Origin: Methanobacteriota archaeon
GTDB lineage: Archaea > Thermoplasmatota > Poseidoniia > Poseidoniales > Poseidoniaceae
Direction: 5' to 3'
Assembly: GCA_018662715.1 (NCBI GenBank)
Contig: JABJFP010000226.1
Coordinates: 1 to 5,000, forward strand
DNA length: 5,000 bases
Shown here piece after piece: positions 1 through 5,000 of this stretch. Under the pieces are notes generated by a model, which saw only the letters and a program-made list of their open reading frames with translations, did no database searches and was not told the origin of the DNA. The first letter of the stretch is position 1. The number at the start of each line of letters is the position of its first letter. Position numbers and translations under genes: made by a program.

Positions 1-648
1 GGGTGCGAGTCGCAAGTCGGTGACATTGAGATTCATTTTGTAGACTCTGTCCTTCCGGGATATTTCTGGCTCTTCCCAGTTTCAGAAGGAGTGGTAAACG
101 TCGGCATTGGAATGGTCATGTCAGAAATGGACAAACAAAAGAAGAAGCTCAAAGCCCTACAGGCGGACGTGATTGCAAACCACAAATTGTTCAAAGACCG
201 ATTCGCCGATGCAACAATGATTGAAGGGTCTGGCCGCGGCTGGCAATTGCCCTTTGGCTCACCGAGGAAGAAATCCGAATTGCAGCCACGAAGGTCTGCT
301 GCAAACCGGGTATTCTTGGTTGGAGATGCTGCAACACTGGTTGACCCCTTCAGTGGAGAAGGCGTTGGAAATGCCTTGGTTAGCGGTGAATTGGCTGCTC
401 AACATATTCTCGAAGAAAAAGCCCCAATGGATTACCAGAAGGCACTTTGGGATGCATTAGGCCCTGAACTCACCAATTCGCACCGGATGCAACGAATGAG
501 CCGGAAGGCATGGCTCCTCAACTGGTTTGTCAAGAAGGCCTCAAAGAAACCCGTTATTCAAGAAATGATGACGGAGATGATCGCCAGTAAAGAAGCGCAA
601 GAAAACTTGCATTCGCCCTGGTTTATGTTCAAGACACTGATGTTCTGA
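1..648 (+). CDS. Geranylgeranyl reductase family FAD-dependent oxidoreductase (C-terminal part, 5' end outside window)
   Basis: The reading frame is open from base 1 to the TGA at 646-648 and gives 215 residues, roughly the C-terminal half of a family usually near 400 residues. The N-terminal GxGxxG dinucleotide-binding motif must lie upstream. Visible family marks are the PGYFWLFP segment (residues 19-26 of the fragment), followed by a VNVGIGM strand, and the second FAD-binding motif with VGDAA (107-111) running into DPFSGEG (115-121). In known members this motif contacts the flavin ribityl and phosphate groups. Family members reduce the prenyl double bonds of geranylgeranyl groups: archaeal ether lipids, or phytyl chains in phototrophs. 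In an archaeon the likely role is saturating archaeol precursors at the membrane, but related FAD halogenase/hydroxylase-like enzymes share these motifs, so the substrate is inferred. The tail (about 165-215) is basic and helical-looking. The GTG at 91 is internal, not a start, because homologous-looking sequence continues upstream of it. The gene is followed after 9 nt by the HAD gene, suggesting co-transcription. Confidence 0.85.
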   Translation, partial: GCESQVGDIEIHFVDSVLPGYFWLFPVSEGVVNVGIGMVMSEMDKQKKKLKALQADVIANHKLFKDRFADATMIEGSGRGWQLPFGSPRKKSELQPRRSAANRVFLVGDAATLVDPFSGEGVGNALVSGELAAQHILEEKAPMDYQKALWDALGPELTNSHRMQRMSRKAWLLNWFVKKASKKPVIQEMMTEMIASKEAQENLHSPWFMFKTLMF

Positions 649-651
649 GGG
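647..651 (+). promoter_or_regulatory. Shine-Dalgarno site of the HAD hydrolase gene
   Basis: GAGGG overlaps the TGA stop of the preceding reductase gene and sits 6 nt before the ATG at 658. Spacing and sequence suit a ribosome binding site, support the 658 start, and suggest translational coupling. Confidence 0.55.
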
Positions 652-657
652 AAGGAT

Positions 658-1446
658 ATGGACGCTCAACTCAACGATATTGATGCTGTTTTTCTTGACC
701 TTGACGGGACGATTTATCTCGGCGGCGACCTTATCGAGGGCGCCGAGGCTTTTCTTCAAAGGTGTACGCAGCGTGGGGTCCGTCGGTATTTTTTATCCAA
801 TAATTCGTCCAAATCTGTTGAACAATATCTGAATAAATTGCACGGTTTAGGATTAGAGGCGGAAGCAGAAGATGTCCTCCTATCAACCCATGACCTGTTG
901 GCGTGGCTAAAGAAAGAACGTGTGACTAAAACTTGGATGGTTGGAACCGAGGGGATGCGCAGCATGCTCGAAGAACAAGGGATAGAAACAACAAGTTCCA
1001 CCCCGCAATATGTTGTCTTGGGATACGATACAGAACTAACCTACGACAAGATTTCAACCGCAAGTATTCACATGCACGCCGGCGTACCGTTGGTAGCCAG
1101 CCATCCCGACATGGTATGCCCAAGTCCGGACGGGGGGCTTCCTGATGTTGGAGCCTATCTTGCTATGTTCAAGGCAACAACCGGCCACGACCCCGTTCAC
1201 ATCACGGGTAAACCAAATGCTGGCATGATTCTTCACAAAATTGAGGCCCTTGGATTAGAGCCTGCGCGATGTGCCATGGTCGGTGACCGATTGTATACTG
1301 ATATGGCAATGGCTACGAGAGCGGGAGTCGTTGGGGTGTTGGTTTTGTCTGGAGAAGCAACTCGTGAAGACGTAGCCGCTTTGAGCGAAGGGGCTGAACA
1401 ACGACCAACCTTCATTGTAGAAAGCGTCGACCAACTCCTCCGGTGA
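658..1446 (+). CDS. HAD superfamily hydrolase, subfamily IIA (NagD / p-nitrophenylphosphatase / phosphoglycolate phosphatase-like)
   Basis: This is a complete 262-residue protein of normal length for HAD-IIA. All four HAD motifs are visible. Motif I is DLDGT at residues 14-18, with Asp14 the expected nucleophile and Asp16 the general acid/base. Motif II is SNNSS at 47-51, with Ser47 in the usual Ser/Thr position. Motif III is Lys185 in TGKPN. Motif IV is GDRLYTD at 209-215, with Asp210 and Asp215 as Mg2+ ligands. The large insertion between motifs II and III (about 70-175), with VLGYD near 120 and ASHPDMVCPSPDG near 147-159, is the C2-type cap of the NagD/PNPase branch and sets substrate choice. 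The family removes phosphate from small metabolites such as nucleotide monophosphates, sugar phosphates, glycerol phosphate and phosphoglycolate, in the cytoplasm. The exact substrate cannot be read from sequence. The start at 658 is supported by GAGGG 6 nt upstream and by motif I lying at the usual distance from the N-terminus. The 3' end meets the NERD gene. Confidence 0.92.
   Translation: MDAQLNDIDAVFLDLDGTIYLGGDLIEGAEAFLQRCTQRGVRRYFLSNNSSKSVEQYLNKLHGLGLEAEAEDVLLSTHDLLAWLKKERVTKTWMVGTEGMRSMLEEQGIETTSSTPQYVVLGYDTELTYDKISTASIHMHAGVPLVASHPDMVCPSPDGGLPDVGAYLAMFKATTGHDPVHITGKPNAGMILHKIEALGLEPARCAMVGDRLYTDMAMATRAGVVGVLVLSGEATREDVAALSEGAEQRPTFIVESVDQLLR
1442..1446 (+). promoter_or_regulatory. Shine-Dalgarno GGTGA that decides the NERD gene start
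   Basis: GGTGA matches the archaeal anti-Shine-Dalgarno end of 16S rRNA. It overlaps the TGA stop of the HAD gene and lies 5 nt before the ATG at 1452. It favours ATG 1452 over the GTG at 1443, which would sit inside this motif and has no purine-rich site of its own upstream (CTCCTCC precedes it). Confidence 0.5.
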
Positions 1447-1451
1447 ACTGC

Positions 1452-2348
1452 ATGAATTGGGCGCAGCGATGGAAATGGTGGCGCCAGAGGAGGGTTTCAT
1501 CACCTCCTGACGATATTCACCGTGCTGGCGAATTGGCTGAGCAACGCTTAGCGAAAATCAGCAGAGCCGCGGGAAAATCCAACGGTTGGAACATCTTTGA
1601 ATCGGTTCGCATCCCCGATGTAGAACAAGGAGGGAAGCGAGAGATTGACCTTGTTATTGTTGGAGGAGGGACGATGCTGGTGGTTGAACAGAAACACTGG
1701 TCCGGTTCTTTTACCATCAATCATAAAGAAGAATTTATTCAACAGCGAAACAACGGAACAAACCATAACCACAGTACTGTAAGTCAGCGTATTGAACGAA
1801 AAGCAAAGATTCTCCATGAGATGTTCAAGGCACGACATCCTGATGGCGATGAGATTAATGTTAGAGTCTTACTAGCGTTTACCCATCACAAACTCGAGTG
1901 GCCAAACAACATTGGTGTTCTCAATTCAGATGTCAAAAACGAAAACCAATTCATCACCTTGTTGGAAGAAGAAAACCCAGGGCCAATCAATCAAAATTTG
2001 CTTGACTTTGTTAGCGGATTTGGCACATGGGACGAAATTGAATTGAACGGTGGATTGATGCTCAAGGGAGATGTTCTCGGCTTGGGACTTGGCGATGACA
2101 TTGCCCGATGGCAGAAGTCGTGTGAGGAGCCTTTGCTTGGAAACGCAGGCCATGCCCGTTCGTTCTTTTCACTCTGGTCAAAAGAGCCATCGAATGTTGA
2201 ATTATACTACGGCCAACAACATGTCAAGGCGTCCCTCCCCTATGGCAAATCACTGCGCATGCATGTTGTAGGGCGAAAGGAGCCAGAAGATGTTCCGTGG
2301 GCTGGCATCGTTCGCCTCAACCTTTCAAAACCCCCTTCGAGCCCCTAA
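1452..2348 (+). CDS. NERD-domain (nuclease-related) protein with a Trp/Arg-rich N-terminus
   Basis: This 298-residue protein starts at ATG 1452 (301 residues if GTG 1443 is used). The first 14 residues hold four Trp (3, 7, 9, 10) and five Arg/Lys, a possible membrane- or nucleic-acid-contacting tail. A NERD domain follows at about residues 23-135: a helix with AGELAEQRL (25-33), then REID with Asp66, then LVVEQKHWSG with Glu79 and Lys81. Together these give the D...ExK core of the restriction-endonuclease-like fold. NERD domains are inferred to be nucleases, partly from this fold, but few members have been tested. A later strand, VRVLLAFTHHKLEW near 139-152, also fits the family. The C-terminal 100 residues (with LKGDVLGLGLGDD near 205-217) match no domain I recognise, and there is no helicase, kinase or zinc-ribbon partner domain. 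The gene is coupled to the HAD gene upstream and followed after 47 nt by the SemiSWEET gene. Role in the cell is unknown; DNA processing or repair is only a possibility. Confidence 0.8.
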   Translation: MNWAQRWKWWRQRRVSSPPDDIHRAGELAEQRLAKISRAAGKSNGWNIFESVRIPDVEQGGKREIDLVIVGGGTMLVVEQKHWSGSFTINHKEEFIQQRNNGTNHNHSTVSQRIERKAKILHEMFKARHPDGDEINVRVLLAFTHHKLEWPNNIGVLNSDVKNENQFITLLEEENPGPINQNLLDFVSGFGTWDEIELNGGLMLKGDVLGLGLGDDIARWQKSCEEPLLGNAGHARSFFSLWSKEPSNVELYYGQQHVKASLPYGKSLRMHVVGRKEPEDVPWAGIVRLNLSKPPSSP

Positions 2349-2395
2349 CGGCACTCAGGAGAGGATTCAAACACCAAGAGCGTCGCCGCTCATTT

Positions 2396-2683
2396 GTGGC
2401 AGAAGCATGGATTGAGGCCATCGGTTTATTGGCCGGAGTTGTTGGAATCATCGCATGGATTCCACAAATCATCGAAGTATGGAGGCACAAGCGTCATGAA
2501 GGAATTTCACTCCCTACCTTCGCCGTAGTATTCGTTGCGCTCTCTATGTGGTTGCTGTACGGAATCCTTGTAGATTCCTTGGCAATGATCGTGGCGAATG
2601 TTATGACGCTCGCTGTGATTCTCACCGTCATTATCGGTGTCGTTCGTGCTCGGAAAAGCGAGCAGGAAGGATTCGCTCAGTAA
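2396..2683 (+). CDS. SemiSWEET / PQ-loop family small sugar transporter
   Basis: This is a 95-residue protein from GTG 2396, the usual length for bacterial and archaeal SemiSWEETs. Three hydrophobic helices are visible: about 6-28 with the Pro23-Gln24 PQ motif (IAWIPQI), about 39-58 (FVVxALSMWLLYGI type) and about 61-83 (SLAMIVANVMTLAVIL). The Trp52 and Asn68 pattern matches the binding-pocket Trp and Asn of characterised SemiSWEETs, for example the Leptospira biflexa protein as I recall it. Such proteins dimerise to form a six-helix pore that passes sugars down their gradient across the cytoplasmic membrane. The C-terminal tail is charged (RARKSEQE). The start is uncertain. The frame is open back to GTG 2297 inside the NERD gene, but that extension is polar and unlike the family. 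An AGGAGAGG purine run at 2357-2364 looks like a Shine-Dalgarno site but lies 31 nt before GTG 2396, with no start codon at normal spacing. The substrate is unknown. The end overlaps the convergent glutamine synthetase gene. Confidence 0.85.
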   Translation: MAEAWIEAIGLLAGVVGIIAWIPQIIEVWRHKRHEGISLPTFAVVFVALSMWLLYGILVDSLAMIVANVMTLAVILTVIIGVVRARKSEQEGFAQ

Positions 2684-3684
2684 GCTGCTTTCGTGGTTGA
2701 AATAATTACGGAGCCAATCTTGTAAGGGTCTCCGTTTGATGCAGGTCGGCGGTCCTCAAGACGGCCCACCCAGCCATCATCTACGGTACTGATCGGCACG
2801 CGGATTGATGCTCCTCGGTCAGAAACGCCGTACGAGAATTGGTCGATAGATTGAGTTTCATGAAGCCCAGTCAAACGGAGTTCGTTGTGAGCGCCGTAAA
2901 CATCCATGTGCTTCTTGACGTTCTTTCCGAATTCTTCGCATATTTTGTTGAAGAGTTCTTCTCCCCCTTCATCGCGCATTCGGCCGTCGCTAAAGTTAGC
3001 GTGCATTCCAGACCCATTCCAATCTCCTTTGACTGGTTTTGGATGGTATTCAATGTAGTACCCGTAGCTTTCTGTCAAACGGTCAAGAAGGTACCTTGCG
3101 ACCCACAACTCGTCACCTGCACGTTTTGCACCCTTTGCAAAGACTTGGAATTCCCATTGACCACAAGCGACTTCTTGGTTAATTCCTTCGAAGTTAATTC
3201 CTGCATCAAGGCAGAGATCTGCATGCTCTTCAACGAACGCTCGCCCGTGGGTATTTCGCCCACCTACTGAGCAGTAATACAATCCTTGAGGGCCTGGATA
3301 TCCGCCAACAGGGAACCCAACTGGAAGTGTTGTTTCAACATCCATAATGAAATATTCTTGCTCAAATCCGAACCAAAAGTCTTCATCGTCATCATCGATG
3401 GTGGCGCGTCCATTGCTGGCGTGAGGGGTTCCGTCTGCGTTCATGACTTCGCACATCACCAAATATCCGTTGAAGCGTTGTGGGTCTGGGAAAATTGCAA
3501 CTGGCTGAAGCAAGCAATCTGAATCGCCACCTATTGCTTGACGCGTTGATGAGCCATCAAAACACCATACTGGGCAGTCTTCGAGTTCGCCGGAAAAATC
3601 GTTTTTCACAAGCGTCTTACTTCGCATGTTCTGTGTGGGTTCGTATCCGTCTAGCCAAATGTACTCTAACTTTGCTTTATCCAT
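2677..3684 (-). CDS. glnA: Glutamine synthetase, type II (GSII, eukaryotic/bacterial GlnII type)
   Basis: This complete 335-residue enzyme catalyses ATP-dependent ligation of ammonia to glutamate, the main entry of ammonium into organic nitrogen in the cytoplasm. It is clearly type II (340-370 residues, decameric) and not the longer GlnA type I. N-terminal beta-grasp marks are LEYIWLDG (6-13) and WCFDGSST (40-47) with GGDSD (52-56). Catalytic-domain marks are FGFEQEYF (105-112, metal/glutamate-binding Glu residues), PGPQGLYYC (130-138), EVACGQWEFQ (171-180), GDWNGSGMHANFS (220-232, ATP site), NELRLTGLHET (267-277), SDRGASIRVP (288-297) and LEDRRPASNGDPY (309-321). No type I adenylylation loop is visible. 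The run TIDDDDED (95-102) just before the FEQEY motif resembles bacterial GSII proteins as I recall them. ATG 3684 is preferred because the family begins a few residues before LEYIWLDG; ATG 3687 is equally possible. The frame is open to 3759, but that extension is promoter sequence. Control probably acts at the AT-rich upstream region. The symbol glnA follows the function; glnII/glnN-type naming is also used. Confidence 0.96.
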   Translation of the reverse strand: MDKAKLEYIWLDGYEPTQNMRSKTLVKNDFSGELEDCPVWCFDGSSTRQAIGGDSDCLLQPVAIFPDPQRFNGYLVMCEVMNADGTPHASNGRATIDDDDEDFWFGFEQEYFIMDVETTLPVGFPVGGYPGPQGLYYCSVGGRNTHGRAFVEEHADLCLDAGINFEGINQEVACGQWEFQVFAKGAKRAGDELWVARYLLDRLTESYGYYIEYHPKPVKGDWNGSGMHANFSDGRMRDEGGEELFNKICEEFGKNVKKHMDVYGAHNELRLTGLHETQSIDQFSYGVSDRGASIRVPISTVDDGWVGRLEDRRPASNGDPYKIGSVIISTTKAAY

Positions 3685-3753
3685 CATAGTATCATATGAC
3701 TCGTTAGACAGACGGTATATGAAACATACGCTCAGAGTTATTGATTTTAAAAT

Positions 3754-3765
3754 AATCATATGATT
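3754..3765. repeat. 12-bp perfect palindrome AATCATATGATT
   Basis: The inverted repeat has no spacer and lies immediately upstream (minus-strand sense) of the TATA-like box, sharing 5 bp with the first copy of the direct repeat. Its core ATCATATGA recurs at 3691-3699, just before the glutamine synthetase start. A dimeric-regulator operator is possible, but AT-rich DNA makes short palindromes fairly common. Confidence 0.45.
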
Positions 3766-3801
3766 GGTTATTTGTCTTAATTTAGATTGATTGGTTATTT
3801 G
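3761..3801. repeat. Two exact 14-bp direct repeats, TGATTGGTTATTTG
   Basis: The copies are at 3761-3774 and 3788-3801, identical over all 14 bases, with starts 27 bp apart and a 13-bp spacer. Flanking bases differ between copies, so the identity is confined to the unit. The position directly upstream of the TATA-like box of a nitrogen-assimilation gene suggests tandem binding sites for a regulator. No regulator family could be assigned from the site sequence. Confidence 0.7.
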
Positions 3802-3848
3802 AATTGTATTTTTTTTAATTTTGATGTTCGTATGTACTCGTTTTCATT

Positions 3849-3965
3849 TCATTTTGGCACATCCGACCAGATAGTTCGCCATTCTGTTTTGATATCGAAA
3901 TATTTGTTGCCGACCTTGGCCATTGAACTCAATGATGTGTCGTAATCACTGATTGTTAGCAGCAT
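3849..3965 (-). CDS. Possible 38-residue small ORF overlapping the peptidase 3' end
   Basis: An ATG at 3965 opens a frame ending at TGA 3849-3851. It overlaps the last 20 nt of the peptidase gene in another frame. The predicted peptide is mixed and protein-like (two Trp, two Tyr, 14 charged residues of 38) with no signal peptide or membrane helix. An AAGG purine stretch lies a few bases before the ATG. The DNA of 3851-3940 is about 41% G+C, nearer to the genes than to the AT-rich block beyond it, and the change falls near the ORF end. No homology is recognised. It could be a small gene, a peptidase tail reached by frameshift, or chance. Confidence 0.2.
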   Translation of the reverse strand: MLLTISDYDTSLSSMAKVGNKYFDIKTEWRTIWSDVPK

Positions 3966-5000
3966 CTTCGCCTTGAGGAGTGAGCAACATGTTGCTTCCA
4001 TCTCTTAGAATGTGGTCAACCGTTAACATCCCGCCGTTAACAGTAACAGGACACAGTAATCCGCAGGCAGGAGCGAGGTAGTCCTCTCCTGTTTCAGTGA
4101 GAACAAGACGTATTCCGTGTCCTGCCGGAAGGATTGCGTCAATGGCTTGAAATTCCATCATCATGGTCAGGCCTTGGCCTGGGAAAACGGTTGTTGGGTC
4201 GCTTCCACCCTCGTGGTAGCGGATGTCCATGGTGGCATGGCCAAGGCGAAGGCCAGTTTCAGCATCTTGCATTTCTGCAAAGATTTGGCCGCCATCCATG
4301 GCTGCTGTTACGTCAAGATGGAGTCGGAAAAGGCCGGAAAGGTGGGCGTCTTGGCTATCAAAGAGTGCTGGGCACTCAAATGTCACACTCATCGCCCCAC
4401 CGCCAGCAACACTTGCTCCAGCAACGCGTTGGCCATCTTGTGTGCACCCGTCGAGGGGCTGTTCGATTGGTGCTGCATCGAGAGGGGGCCAAGTGGATTC
4501 AATCCTCCACTCGCCGTCATTGCGTTGAATTTGGGCGTGTAACTCTGGTTGCGGGCCTTCTCCTTTGAGGTAGTATTCAAACCATTCAAAGAGGTCTTGA
4601 GCCCAGTCCCACCGAGTCATGTTCTGAATGGCCTCTCCGCCGTAGCCAGAATCCTGATTGTTGTGCTTCGTCCACTGATCGGGATAGTTGTGCTCCCACT
4701 GCCCAAGCATACCCCGAACTTCGAAGCCTTCGTCGATGAAGGTCTGATACCACGGGAATACTTGGTGGGGGTCTACATTCCAATCCTGCATGCCTTGAAC
4801 CCAATACACGCTACCTTTGTAATTCTCCAAGGCCTTGGAGATGTGTTCTCGTTCATCGTAGTAGTTGGCCATGTAGGGGTCAAGTTCTACAGCGCCGTAG
4901 GTTACCGGGCCGGCAAAGAATCCCTCGATGATATCGGGGCAAATATTGTCGAAATCATCTTCATTATAGTCGACGGTGCTGCTGAAATAATTCATGTGCA
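3946..5000 (-). CDS. Peptidase S15 / CocE-NonD family alpha/beta hydrolase (X-Pro dipeptidyl-peptidase-like), C-terminal part
   Basis: The frame runs from the window edge to TGA 3946-3948. The ATG at 4995 is probably internal, because the frame stays open to base 5000 and the catalytic Ser motif and any signal peptide are absent, so they lie outside. Counting from that Met, the segment YWVQGMQDWNVDP (64-76) carries the expected catalytic Asp71, and GQWEHNYPD (98-106) the catalytic His102 of a Ser-Asp-His triad. WDWAQDLFEWFEYYLKG (129-145) is the typical helix that closes the hydrolase domain. From about 153, the start (HAQIQRNDGEWRIESTWPP) and following beta-rich 190 residues fit the PepX C-terminal jelly-roll domain. 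Family members cleave X-Pro dipeptides, or esters and amides such as cocaine and glutaryl-7-ACA, so the substrate is not fixed. In marine heterotrophs such enzymes are often exported to degrade protein; export cannot be judged here. The acidic, Trp/Tyr-rich composition is notable. The gene lies about 260 nt upstream of glutamine synthetase on the same strand. Confidence 0.85.
   Translation of the reverse strand, partial: HMNYFSSTVDYNEDDFDNICPDIIEGFFAGPVTYGAVELDPYMANYYDEREHISKALENYKGSVYWVQGMQDWNVDPHQVFPWYQTFIDEGFEVRGMLGQWEHNYPDQWTKHNNQDSGYGGEAIQNMTRWDWAQDLFEWFEYYLKGEGPQPELHAQIQRNDGEWRIESTWPPLDAAPIEQPLDGCTQDGQRVAGASVAGGGAMSVTFECPALFDSQDAHLSGLFRLHLDVTAAMDGGQIFAEMQDAETGLRLGHATMDIRYHEGGSDPTTVFPGQGLTMMMEFQAIDAILPAGHGIRLVLTETGEDYLAPACGLLCPVTVNGGMLTVDHILRDGSNMLLTPQGEDAANNQ

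Larger units (their letters stand above)
3685..3845 (-). promoter_or_regulatory. AT-rich upstream/promoter region of the glutamine synthetase gene
   Basis: From about 3741 to 3850 the DNA is only about 21% G+C, against clearly higher values in all flanking genes. On the minus strand, TTTTAAAA (3745-3752) is a TATA-like octamer. With the usual archaeal spacing of about 25 nt it would put transcription start near 3720-3725, leaving a leader of about 35-40 nt before ATG 3684. Just upstream of it lie a 12-bp palindrome and a 14-bp direct repeat, listed separately. The element positions are read from the sequence. The promoter assignment is inference, and no clear BRE or bacterial -35/-10 pair was recognised. 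Confidence 0.5.

Noticed and set aside
1452..2348. NERD gene as part of a defence island
   Set aside because: Its neighbours are metabolic or transport genes, with no restriction, toxin, helicase or mobile-element gene in the window.
2297..2395. SemiSWEET start at GTG 2297 inside the NERD gene
   Set aside because: It adds 33 polar, Arg-rich residues that the family lacks; GTG 2396 gives the normal family length.
2839..3270. Plus-strand ORF of 143 codons opposite the glutamine synthetase gene
   Set aside because: It is fully antisense to well-conserved glutamine synthetase motifs and its translation resembles no family; it is a shadow of the real gene.
3685..3759. N-terminal extension of glutamine synthetase by 25 residues to an ATG at 3759
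   Set aside because: The extension lies in the AT-rich promoter block, overlaps the TATA-like box, and has no counterpart in GSII proteins, which start a few residues before LEYIWLDG.
3761..3801. CCAAT-box or CRISPR-like reading of the direct repeats
   Set aside because: The minus strand reads ACCAATCA, but a eukaryotic CCAAT factor is not expected here; two 14-bp units with a 13-bp spacer are far too short and few for a CRISPR array.
3809..3816. Run of eight T on the plus strand as a terminator
   Set aside because: No plus-strand gene ends nearby, and for the minus-strand peptidase transcript this run is A8, not a U tract.
4117..4568. Plus-strand ORFs of 141 and 144 codons in two overlapping frames
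   Set aside because: Both lie antisense to the peptidase jelly-roll domain, give low-complexity translations and have no ribosome site; they are shadows.

Overview
The window reads as ordinary, densely packed chromosomal DNA from a free-living prokaryote. My best guess is a marine planktonic euryarchaeon of the Marine Group II (Poseidoniales) kind. The pointers are a geranylgeranyl-reductase-type flavoprotein, Shine-Dalgarno motifs (GAGGG, GGTGA) that overlap the preceding stop codons, a NERD protein, an S15/CocE-type peptidase, and an AT-rich promoter block in otherwise mid-GC sequence. This assignment is inference. The glutamine synthetase is a eukaryotic/bacterial type II enzyme, and a bacterial host cannot be excluded from sequence alone.

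Plus strand, 1-2683: a tightly spaced, probably co-transcribed run of four genes. They are the C-terminal half of a geranylgeranyl reductase family FAD protein (1-648), a HAD-IIA sugar-phosphatase-like hydrolase (658-1446), a NERD-domain protein with a Trp/Arg-rich N-terminus and an unassigned C-terminal region (about 1452-2348), and a SemiSWEET/PQ-loop three-helix transporter (about 2396-2683). Gaps are 9 nt, 5 nt (or a 4-nt overlap if the GTG start is used) and 47 nt. No single pathway links all four. The HAD phosphatase and the SemiSWEET could both touch sugar metabolism, but that is only a suggestion.

Minus strand, 5000-2677: the C-terminal part of a peptidase S15/CocE-NonD hydrolase (3946-5000, running off the window) lies upstream of a complete type II glutamine synthetase (2677-3684). 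The glutamine synthetase gene meets the SemiSWEET gene tail to tail, with a 7-bp overlap of their ends. The roughly 260-nt gap between peptidase and glutamine synthetase is the only real non-coding stretch. Its part nearest the peptidase has near-coding composition (about 41% GC) and holds a possible 38-codon ORF. Its part nearest glnA is about 20% GC and holds a perfect 14-bp direct repeat, a 12-bp palindrome and a TATA-like octamer. This looks like a regulated archaeal-type promoter for nitrogen assimilation and is the most interesting non-coding signal here.

I saw no tRNA, rRNA, CRISPR array, insertion sequence or defence/secondary-metabolite cluster, and nothing that clearly amounts to an undescribed system.
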